From Treponema sp. OMZ 790 (lineage in GTDB: Bacteria > Spirochaetota > Spirochaetia > Treponematales > Treponemataceae), in contig NZ_CP051201.1 of assembly GCF_024181285.1 (NCBI RefSeq), positions 496,001 through 560,000 on the forward strand: a stretch of DNA of 64,000 nucleotides, given 5' to 3'. Below the pieces are notes generated by a model that searched no databases, had not been told where the DNA came from, and saw only the letters and a list, made by a program, of their open reading frames with translations. Each line of letters begins with the position of its first letter. The first letter of the stretch is position 1. The position numbers and the translations under genes are program-made. Below are positions 41,999 through 48,134 of the stretch, piece by piece.

Positions 41999-43563
41999 GC
42001 CATCTCTGCGATTTGTTCCAAATGGGATTCTACATGGCGGCCGTGTGTTAAGACTACGAGCCTGTCGCCTGCCGAAATAGAAGTGCTTCCGTCGGGGATG
42101 ATTTCTTCTTCGCCGCGGGCAATGCTTACTATTAAACACTCATCGGGCCATGTAACATCCTTTATCGGCTTTCCGTCCAAAAAGGATTCGGGAGAAACGC
42201 AGACTTCAAAAACCTGCTTGCCGTGATCTTCTTTCTTCTCTTTTTTATTTGAAAAGTCTTCGCCGGTTAAAATCTGCTTTAAAAGCACCTCGTCATTTGG
42301 CGGAGACTTTATTATGTTTGCCGTAATGTAGGCCGCGGCCGAGGTCAGCACCAAGCCGCCTAGGTGGAAAAGGTCTCCGCTTGTTTCTGCAAGAAGCACT
42401 ATTGCTGTAACCGGGGCCTTTATTACTGTCGTAAAAAAGGCAGCCATCGCAAAGACCATTAGGTTTACTGCATATTGGGCTTCGATTAAATTAAAATAAA
42501 CCAAAATATTCGAAAAGATAATTCCTGTTAAGGCTCCGCATGAAAGGAGGGGAACAAAGATGCCGCCTATAGCTCCCGAACCTGCCGAAAGGCCTGTAAA
42601 GATTATCTTTGCCGCAAGAATCACCACGAGCATAAAAAAAGGAAGGCTGTGTTCCGCAAGGGCTTCGATAAGATGATCTCCTCCGCTTGCCGCAAGGGGC
42701 AAAAAAAGACAGACAGGTACCGAAATAAGATAGGGAATCAGGGGCGCAAATTGGGGAGAAATATTTAGCTTTTTGTAAAGTTTTTGAGAAGTATAAATCG
42801 ATTTTTTAAAGAGGTGTCCTATTATCGCCGCCGCAGCCCCCATCAAAAGGAGCCAGCCGAAATATTTTATAGGGAAGAGCTGAAGGCCGTGAAAATTAAA
42901 AATGGCTCCCTGCTTAAAAAATACCGAGGCTACAAGGTCTCCTGCAAAGGCTCCAAGCATTACGCAGGTTAAAAGGAGGGGGCTTAGATATTGATGAAGA
43001 TCCTCTATTGCAAAGACAATACCTGCAAAGGGAGCCCCGAAGGTAGCTGCAAGTCCTGCTGCCGCTCCGCTTGTTACCAGGCAGATCCTTTCTATATGGG
43101 AGGTCTTGCCGATTTTTTCAAAGGCGCTTCCTACATAGGCACCGATTTGAACTGATGGACCTTCCCGTCCGACTGAAAGACCTGCACTTATGTTTAAAAC
43201 GCCGCCTAAAAATTTCAAAGGTAATTCGGGCCAGGGCGTCATGTCAAGCTTTTTCATAAACTTACCCTTGATTTGCGACACTCCGCTTCCCTTAATCATC
43301 GGATATTTTTTTATTATAAAGCCCATAAAAATCCCAAGAAGCGTTACCGCTAAAATCAAAACGGCAAGGTTCAATAGATTTCCGCCTGCAGCCTTGTCAT
43401 AAAAATCAATCCGTAAACCTGAAAGAAAATCGATTGACTTTCTAAATGCCGTAATTGCAAGCCCTGTAAGAATACCAACAATAAAACTTTCTCCTGCAAT
43501 TATAAGATGGTTTCCGTACCAATTTTCAAGAATTTTCTTCGTGCTTAAACCTTTGTCTTTCAT
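41983..43563 (-). CDS. ClC-family chloride channel/antiporter with TrkA-C domain
   Basis: 526 residues. A voltage-gated ClC core of ~10 hydrophobic segments shows GSGVSQIKG (~85), the gating-glutamate motif VGREGPSVQIGAYVG (~120-135), and GSGAIGGIFVPLLSCGALTG (~330). The C-terminal ~80 residues form a TrkA-C regulatory domain (SPESFLDGKPIKDV, GDRLVVLTHGRHVESH). It is likely a Cl-/H+ exchanger because the gating Glu is present. A consensus promoter ends seven bases before ATG 43563 and there is no Shine-Dalgarno, so I prefer this start over 43599, which lies in the -35 box. Translation is predicted to be leaderless. Confidence 0.9.
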   Translation of the reverse strand: MKDKGLSTKKILENWYGNHLIIAGESFIVGILTGLAITAFRKSIDFLSGLRIDFYDKAAGGNLLNLAVLILAVTLLGIFMGFIIKKYPMIKGSGVSQIKGKFMKKLDMTPWPELPLKFLGGVLNISAGLSVGREGPSVQIGAYVGSAFEKIGKTSHIERICLVTSGAAAGLAATFGAPFAGIVFAIEDLHQYLSPLLLTCVMLGAFAGDLVASVFFKQGAIFNFHGLQLFPIKYFGWLLLMGAAAAIIGHLFKKSIYTSQKLYKKLNISPQFAPLIPYLISVPVCLFLPLAASGGDHLIEALAEHSLPFFMLVVILAAKIIFTGLSAGSGAIGGIFVPLLSCGALTGIIFSNILVYFNLIEAQYAVNLMVFAMAAFFTTVIKAPVTAIVLLAETSGDLFHLGGLVLTSAAAYITANIIKSPPNDEVLLKQILTGEDFSNKKEKKEDHGKQVFEVCVSPESFLDGKPIKDVTWPDECLIVSIARGEEEIIPDGSTSISAGDRLVVLTHGRHVESHLEQIAEMAQVEG

Positions 43564-43570
43564 ATGCGAC

Positions 43571-43599
43571 ATTATATAAATAAGCCTTTTGTATGTCAA
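43571..43599 (-). promoter_or_regulatory. Consensus promoter predicting leaderless clc mRNA
   Basis: Minus strand: TTGACA (43599-43594), 17-base spacer, TATAAT (43576-43571), then seven bases to the ATG at 43563. Both hexamers are perfect. Confidence 0.85.
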
Positions 43600-43624
43600 T
43601 TAAAATTATTGGATATAAATTCTT

Positions 43625-44017
43625 TTACCCCGCAAAGATAACCACAGCCAAAATAACCGTCACTATGAGGTTGATAAATATGACAAATGGAAGAATTTCA
43701 TTTAGTTTCTTTTTGTTTTCTTTTATGAAGAGACTTGATACGGCAATCATGGTAAGAATTATATATAAAACTATTACAAGCTTTTCGGTTTGCTTGGAAC
43801 TTGGAAAAAATTGAAAAAAAAGGCCGGCAGCCAAGGAAAGGGCTGAAAGAAGATAGAGGGTAAGGCCTACATGCTTACCAATCAACGAAGCATCATATTC
43901 TTTTTTTTCTTCCTTACTCATCATATTGTAGCCTGCAATCAAAAAATTGAGTTTAAACTTATGAATTAAAATACCTAAAAGAGCAAGCACCGCTGCAATT
44001 ATATAAAAGCCAATCAT
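43625..44017 (-). CDS. DUF3784-type small membrane protein
   Basis: 130 residues with three hydrophobic segments and the characteristic DUF3784 pattern: KFKLNFLIAGYNMMSKEEKKEYD after the first helix, then KHVGLTLYLLSALSLAAG. The function is unknown. GGGAGGAAGG precedes the ATG, and a promoter lies at 44048-44076. It is transcribed divergently from the rpn pseudogene. Confidence 0.85.
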   Translation of the reverse strand: MIGFYIIAAVLALLGILIHKFKLNFLIAGYNMMSKEEKKEYDASLIGKHVGLTLYLLSALSLAAGLFFQFFPSSKQTEKLVIVLYIILTMIAVSSLFIKENKKKLNEILPFVIFINLIVTVILAVVIFAG

Positions 44018-44047
44018 ACCTTCCTCCCAAAGAGTTTTTACTTTTAA

Positions 44048-44076
44048 AGTATAACATGGTGATTAGTATTTAGCAA
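44048..44076 (-). promoter_or_regulatory. Promoter of the DUF3784 gene
   Basis: Minus strand: TTGCTA (44076-44071), 17-base spacer, TATACT (44053-44048). Confidence 0.7.
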
Positions 44077-44161
44077 GTACGAGGGCGATAAGCGGATGTC
44101 CGGCAAACTATAAAATTCCCCGATTTCGTGTTATACTGTGAATAAAGGGGGTACAACAGTC

Positions 44162-44651
44162 TTGAAGCGATTTGAAGATTTAACACTTGCCGATGACTTT
44201 ATGTTCTGCAAAGTTATTCAAAATGAAGATATATGCAAAGAACTTATCGAAATGATATTATCGGACACTATCGGTAACATTGCATATATTTCAACCCAAC
44301 AGCACATACAAACCTACGAACAGGCAAAGTCGGTACGATTCGATATCCTTGTTCAAACCGAAGACGGTAAGTTTTACGACATTGAAATGCCGTTTTCCGA
44401 TATCCGTCCATGTCTATCGGAAAACATCGCTTTTATTGGAAACACCGGCATCCATGCCGGAGCGCAATATTCCCAAAAGAATGCGGTTTTATCAAGCTGC
44501 TATTGATATTTCTTTTTTGGATAAGGGCTTTTCCGAAGGTGCGTATCAAACCAAGCTTGAAAACGCAACAGCATTTAAACGGCTTGGCATTGATATTGAA
44601 AAAATAGCTGAAGGAACCGGCCTTTCCGTCGAAGAAATCGAAAAGCTTTAG
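44162..44651 (+). pseudogene. Broken Rpn/T_den putative transposase-type nuclease gene
   Basis: The first frame reads LKRFEDLTLADDFMFCKVIQ and then FDILVQTEDGKFYDIEMP, the opening of the PD-(D/E)XK 'putative transposase' (Rpn, T_den) family with D...ExQ-like residues. After ~44400 this frame leaves the family and stops at 44506. A second frame then gives PKRMRFYQAAIDISFLDKGF and ends GLSVEEIEKL, the usual C terminus. The ~150 residues normally between these parts are gone. The junction area holds small hairpins, including CCGGCATCCATGCCGG (44445-44460). A -10-like TATACT lies at 44132, and the likely start is TTG 44162 after AAGGGGG. Confidence 0.75.
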
Positions 44652-44668
44652 CCCCCTCATTCGCAGTC

Positions 44669-44832
44669 CCGGCACGGATGCCGGAACAGCCGTAGATACC
44701 GCGAGTTTGCCTTGAGCAAACCGTTTGCCCAAGGCAAACTCGTTGCATACAATCGGACACGATGTCCGATTGTATGCCATGTGCGGAAAAGCTTTATATC
44801 GGCATAAAAACGGGACAGGATGTCCCGTTTTT
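44669..44832 (+). repeat. Intergenic array of perfect hairpins, two with GGA loops
   Basis: Four hairpins in series: CCGGCA-CGGA-TGCCGG (44669-44684); a 13-bp stem 44702-44714 with 44730-44742; a 15-bp stem 44745-44759 with 44763-44777 and a CGA loop; and AAAAACGGGACA-GGA-TGTCCCGTTTTT (44806-44832), whose A- and T-rich flanks also make it a bidirectional terminator between the rpn pseudogene and the convergent LRR gene. Confidence 0.8.
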
Positions 44833-44837
44833 AAACC

Positions 44838-45839
44838 CTAAAACGTGCTGAACTTTGCTTTTTTAGCCGCCTCGTCATCGCCGGGAACCTTCATTTTATC
44901 AAGAGCTGCCGGGTCGGTGTAAGCGTCATAGTGCTCATTTTTTACCTTTATGCCGCCTGCTTCCAAAGCGGTGCAGCCTTCAAAGACATCCATAAACCTG
45001 TACTCCGAACCGTCATAATTACACAGAAGCTTTACCCCTTTTAAAGCGGAACAGCCTTTAAAACAGTAGTGCATATTCGTAACGTTTGCAGGAATGTCGG
45101 GAGCTTTAGTTAAACTTGTGCAGTCGGCAAAACAGTAGTGCATATCCGTAACGTTTGCAGGAATGTCGGGAGCTTTAGTTAAACTTGTGCTGCCGTAAAA
45201 ACAGCCTCCCATATACCTAACGCTTGCAGGAATGGAGGGACTTTCAGTTAAACTTTTACAGCCTGAAAAACAGAAGTACATATTCGTAACGCTTTCAGGA
45301 ATAACGGGAGCTTTAGTTAAACGTGTGCAGCCGCCAAAACACCAGCCCATATCCGTAACGCTTGCGGGGATAACGGGGCTTTCGGTTAAACTTGTGCAGT
45401 TGGCAAAACAGCCTTCCATATTCGTAACGCCCTCGGGTATGTTTGCAACGGACACAAGGTTGGTACAGCCGAAAAAGCACGCGAGCATACTGTCAAGACC
45501 TGCAACTTTGCCGGGCAGTTTAAGGGCAACTTTTTTAGCAGGGTGAGCCTGTATCTTTTTGCCCAGTTCTCCCGCTTCAGCATTGCTGCCTTCGACTTTG
45601 CCCGCAAGGCCGTCTTTAGATATGCCGGTTATTTCGATGTAGTTTACCTTATCGACAGAGGCGGTGTTTGCAAGGTAGGTTTCAAGCTCGGTATAGGCTA
45701 CCTGTACATAGGCGGAGCCGCCTCCTCCTGCGGCGTTGGGGCAGGCGGTGAACAATCCTACCAGCAATAACGATGCGGCAAGTGTAAGGACTGCCGCCCG
45801 ATTTCTTAAAAATGCAGTTCTTTGTTTTGTGTTTTTCAT
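44838..45839 (-). CDS. BspA-like leucine-rich-repeat lipoprotein
   Basis: 333 residues. The signal peptide ends in the lipobox LFTAC (Cys33), followed by PNAAGGGGS, a Gly linker like that of the phase-variable lipoprotein at 6573. Residues ~115-275 contain about seven 23-residue LRR units of the BspA/Treponema pallidum-LRR type, e.g. CFANCTSLTESPVIPASVTD and CFADCTSLTKAPDIPANVTN. Adjacent units are almost identical at DNA level (69-bp period around 45060-45410), so copy number can change. Such proteins mediate adhesion to host proteins or other bacteria. Start chosen at 45839 after AAGGAG; a longer frame begins before that site. Confidence 0.88.
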   Translation of the reverse strand: MKNTKQRTAFLRNRAAVLTLAASLLLVGLFTACPNAAGGGGSAYVQVAYTELETYLANTASVDKVNYIEITGISKDGLAGKVEGSNAEAGELGKKIQAHPAKKVALKLPGKVAGLDSMLACFFGCTNLVSVANIPEGVTNMEGCFANCTSLTESPVIPASVTDMGWCFGGCTRLTKAPVIPESVTNMYFCFSGCKSLTESPSIPASVRYMGGCFYGSTSLTKAPDIPANVTDMHYCFADCTSLTKAPDIPANVTNMHYCFKGCSALKGVKLLCNYDGSEYRFMDVFEGCTALEAGGIKVKNEHYDAYTDPAALDKMKVPGDDEAAKKAKFSTF

Positions 45840-46091
45840 TGTTTTTCTCCTTAATAAATAATTCATAATTCTTATCTGCACACGGACGTGCGGTTTTTAA
45901 ACCGATTACGGGGGTTTGTGTCTAAAAAAAGACAACAGAAGCGTTTTTCTATTGCCGTTGATATGAGAATGCTTGTTTGTGTGATTTTTCGAAAGTGTAA
46001 ATTTACAGCCGGCTATCCGCGAGTTTCGCCGGCTGCGCCGTCGAAACTCGCTGCATAAAAGCGAGCTGCCCTGCAGAGAGCTTTTATGCCG
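45840..46091. other. Non-coding stretch with hairpins upstream of the LRR gene
   Basis: I see no supported gene. It holds CGAGTTTCG (46020-46028) with CGAAACTCG (46042-46050), and GCATAAAAGC (46053-46062) with GCTTTTATGC (46080-46089), just before the heptanucleotide array. Confidence 0.6.
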
Positions 46092-46238
46092 GTGCTGAGT
46101 GCTGAGTGCTGAGTGCTGAGTGCTGAGTGCTGAGTGCTGAGTGCTGAGTGCTGAGTGCTGAGTGCCGAGTGCCGAGTGCCGAGTGCCGAGTGCCGAGTGC
46201 CGAGTGCCGAGTGCCGAGTGCCGAGTGCCGAGTGCCGA
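46092..46238. repeat. Heptanucleotide minisatellite, 21 units
   Basis: Ten units of GTGCTGA (46092-46161) followed by eleven of GTGCCGA (46162-46238), with no interruptions. All three minus-strand frames are partly open and would give seven-residue repeats (such as RHSALGT), but no start signal or flanking coding sequence supports a gene. Confidence 0.95.
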
Positions 46239-46408
46239 GAAATTGTGCGGGCGGGTGCGGCTTTGTCAAGTACCTTGACGGTTTTTTGAGAACTTTTTGT
46301 TATACTGTTTAAGCGGTTTATTTTCCCCTTCATACTATTACATTATAGTTCAAGTTTTTGAGAATAACAAGTTTGAGGGGAAAAGTTTTTGTAATTTGTT
46401 TTTTTGGG

Positions 46409-46511
46409 AAAGTACAAAGTGCGAGTGTCGAGTGGCGAACTTTGTACTTTGGCGTTTGCACTTTGAACTTCGGCATTCACACTTCGCACTTCGACATTTG
46501 AACTTCGAACT
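46409..46511. repeat. Degenerate 7-8-base repeat region with a 12-bp hairpin
   Basis: AAAGTACAAAGT (46409-46420) pairs perfectly with 46439-46450 across an 18-base loop. The stretch on to 46511 alternates CTTTG, CTTCG and GCAC words (for example TTCGCACTTCGACA), like a decayed form of the nearby minisatellite. Confidence 0.65.
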
Positions 46512-46514
46512 TTG

Positions 46515-46766
46515 TTACAGTTTCTCAATTTCTTCTTTGCTTAAGCCCGATATTGTGCAAATATCGCTAATCGGGTAATTCATACCCTTCATTAACTTTG
46601 CCGTTTCGATAGCTTTTTGGTATGAGCCTTGTTCGATTCCTTGCTCAATTCCTTGCTCGATACCCTGTTCAAGACCCTGTTCAAGACCTTGTTGTATGCC
46701 AATCATTAGACTTTCTTGTCTTTGTACCGCTATGTCGGTATCATAATCGTATTCTGCTATTAACAT
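46515..46766 (-). CDS. Free-standing RpnS-like C-terminal domain (candidate antitoxin)
   Basis: 83 residues, starting MLIAEYDYDTDIAVQRQESL and carrying five four-residue repeats (LEQG/IEQG), then SYQKAIETAKLM and GLSKEEIEKL. It duplicates the last 87 residues of the rpn gene at 46882-47808, with one four-residue repeat fewer and a diverged segment (KGMNYPISDICTIS against ISHQYPISEICLMT). It starts at ATG 46766, eight bases after GGAGG. About 150 bp around the start are identical to the internal part of the full gene, and the identity ends right at the GGAGG. In known Rpn systems this part (RpnS) is made from an internal start and blocks the nuclease; a free copy could be an extra or decoy antitoxin. 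Confidence 0.7.
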   Translation of the reverse strand: MLIAEYDYDTDIAVQRQESLMIGIQQGLEQGLEQGIEQGIEQGIEQGSYQKAIETAKLMKGMNYPISDICTISGLSKEEIEKL

Positions 46767-46881
46767 GTTGATTACCTCCTCTTTTCGAAACGATGGGCAT
46801 CGCCTGCGTCGTACGGCAAAAAAGTGTCCTCGACGTATACCTGATACGCCTGCGGCCGCCACGGACAGAAGGTGGATGGCT

Positions 46882-47145
46882 TTACAGTTTTTCTATTTCT
46901 TCTTTAGATAAACCTGTCATAAGACAAATTTCCGAAATAGGGTACTGATGAGAAATCATTAACTTTGCCGTTTCAATAGCTTTTTGATATAAGCCTTGTT
47001 CGATTCCTTGTTCGATTCCTTGCTCAATTCCTTGCTCGATACCCTGTTCAAGACCCTGTTCAAGACCTTGTTGTATGCCAATCATTAGACTTTCTTGTCT
47101 TTGTACCGCTATGTCGGTATCATAATCGTATTCTGCTATTAACAT
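46882..47145 (-). CDS. Predicted internal product RpnS within the rpn gene
   Basis: An in-frame ATG at 47145 lies eight bases after GGAGG (47154-47158) and would yield an 87-residue protein made of the repeat helix and C-terminal domain. The same start and GGAGG are kept in the duplicated copy at 46766. This gene-within-gene layout is known for E. coli rpn genes. Expression here is inferred from the signal only. Confidence 0.6.
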   Translation of the reverse strand: MLIAEYDYDTDIAVQRQESLMIGIQQGLEQGLEQGIEQGIEQGIEQGIEQGLYQKAIETAKLMISHQYPISEICLMTGLSKEEIEKL

Positions 47146-47808
47146 GTTGATTACCTCCCGTGATTTTCTCATTAAGTATTCTTTTAGGATTCCTTTTTCT
47201 ATGCATATCTTTACCGCATTGGTAAAGCCGTTTTCGCTGTCGAGCCGGGTTTGGGTTCGCACTTCCTCAACGAAGAGGCTGTACTCTTCCAGAGTTTTAC
47301 AACGGCTTAATACTTCTGCTCCTTTGTTCTTGTTGATGTTCAGCACTTGTACAGTCAGCTCCAGCGGTATTCGTTCAGGTTTTGTAATAAAGGCATCGGA
47401 TAGCTTTAAAATTGTAGTTTCAGGATAATCGTCTGTACCGTTGTAAAAGACATAGAATTCGGGAGTCGGTATTTTTGATAACTTTCTTAAATACCTGTCC
47501 GTTGGAGCTTGCAGTTTTTCATAGAGCCTTGCTATGTATTCTAAAAAGCGCAAGGGCATATTTTCGTTTATTGTGGATTGGTGCTCTGCAAGCACGATTA
47601 TTTTGTTGTCCACAAGACAGGAAACATCGTTAATAATGTTCATGTACATAACGTTATCGAGCCTTATATTTTCTACAGGGCAAGACAACTGTAAATTTGT
47701 ACCGTGCAGTGCATTATATAGAGATAAAAAGTTTTCCTTAGCCTTTTCATCTTCTGCGAAAAGGTCAACGAATACCGAATCTTTGTATTTTCTGTTTGCC
47801 GTACTCAT
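46882..47808 (-). CDS. Rpn-family nuclease (PD-(D/E)XK) with C-terminal repeat domain
   Basis: 308 residues. The N-terminal nuclease region MSTANRKYKDSVFVDLFAED is followed by NIINDVSCLVDNKIIVLAEHQ, giving D61...E75-x-Q77 of the Rpn/PD-(D/E)XK active site, then PLRFLEYIARLYEKL and PEFYVFYNGTDDYPE. The C-terminal 87 residues carry six xEQG repeats (12-bp DNA units). Rpn proteins were first linked to RecA-independent recombination and later shown in E. coli to be phage-defence nucleases held in check by the internally translated C-terminal part. Start at 47808 with GAGGGAG upstream. An internal ATG at 47145 has a strong GGAGG. All catalytic residues appear intact. Confidence 0.85.
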   Translation of the reverse strand: MSTANRKYKDSVFVDLFAEDEKAKENFLSLYNALHGTNLQLSCPVENIRLDNVMYMNIINDVSCLVDNKIIVLAEHQSTINENMPLRFLEYIARLYEKLQAPTDRYLRKLSKIPTPEFYVFYNGTDDYPETTILKLSDAFITKPERIPLELTVQVLNINKNKGAEVLSRCKTLEEYSLFVEEVRTQTRLDSENGFTNAVKICIEKGILKEYLMRKSREVINMLIAEYDYDTDIAVQRQESLMIGIQQGLEQGLEQGIEQGIEQGIEQGIEQGLYQKAIETAKLMISHQYPISEICLMTGLSKEEIEKL

Positions 47809-47867
47809 ACCGCTCCCTCTACTTTTATATTCCGCCGCGGATGGCGAAAGGATGTACATTTCATAAT

Positions 47868-47959
47868 CGGACACGGATGTCCGTGGTTCCACGCTTGGAG
47901 AGTTTTGCTGCAAGCAAAACTCTAAGATAAGAAATGTACAAGGATGTACATTTCTTATC
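47868..47959 (+). repeat. Hairpin element with CsrA-consensus loops, copy 1
   Basis: Three hairpins: CGGACA-CGGA-TGTCCG (47868-47883); an 11-bp stem 47899-47909 with 47913-47923; and a perfect 15-bp stem 47926-47940 with 47945-47959 closing AGGA. On the + strand the last apex reads GUACAAGGAUGUAC, matching the published CsrA SELEX consensus RUACARGGAUGU. It lies between the divergent rpn and oxidoreductase genes; the 326-base gap otherwise shows only a possible promoter and hairpin before 48135. Confidence 0.7.
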
Positions 47960-48046
47960 GGTATTATACCATAGATTAAATAATTTTAAAAGGTATAGAT
48001 ACCGCTCCCTATTTAAATACTATATTTATCTCTTTTCATAGTGATT

Positions 48047-48076
48047 TTTGCATTTACTTTTTTCCGGCTTTATGAT
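48047..48076 (+). promoter_or_regulatory. Possible promoter of the oxidoreductase-hypAB operon
   Basis: TTTGCA (48047-48052), 18-base spacer, TATGAT (48071-48076). A small hairpin (TGCGG-TGCAT-CCGCA) follows in the leader before AAGGAG. Confidence 0.45.
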
Positions 48077-48134
48077 AAAATTCAAGATATGTGCCTGCGG
48101 TGCATCCGCAAAAGTTTTTTAAGGAGTATGCTTT

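Noticed and set aside
41843..42139. Minus-strand 98-residue ORF at the ATPase/clc junction
   Set aside because: It overlaps well-supported genes on both strands and shows no family match.
46092..46238. CRISPR array
   Set aside because: Units are 7 bp with no unique spacers, and no cas genes are in the window.
46013..46333. Minus-strand ORF with RHSALGT-type repeats as a repeat protein
   Set aside because: It is the translation of the heptanucleotide array; adjacent frames are open for the same reason, there is no ribosome-binding site, and the flanks do not look coding.
46515..46862. Start of the short Rpn copy at 46862
   Set aside because: The extra N-terminal part is not similar to Rpn. 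The ATG at 46766 has GGAGG and matches the internal start of the full gene.
46782..46881. Integron attC-like site between the two Rpn copies
   Set aside because: It contains short inverted words but I found no convincing GTTRRRY core and inverse core pair, and no cassette structure.
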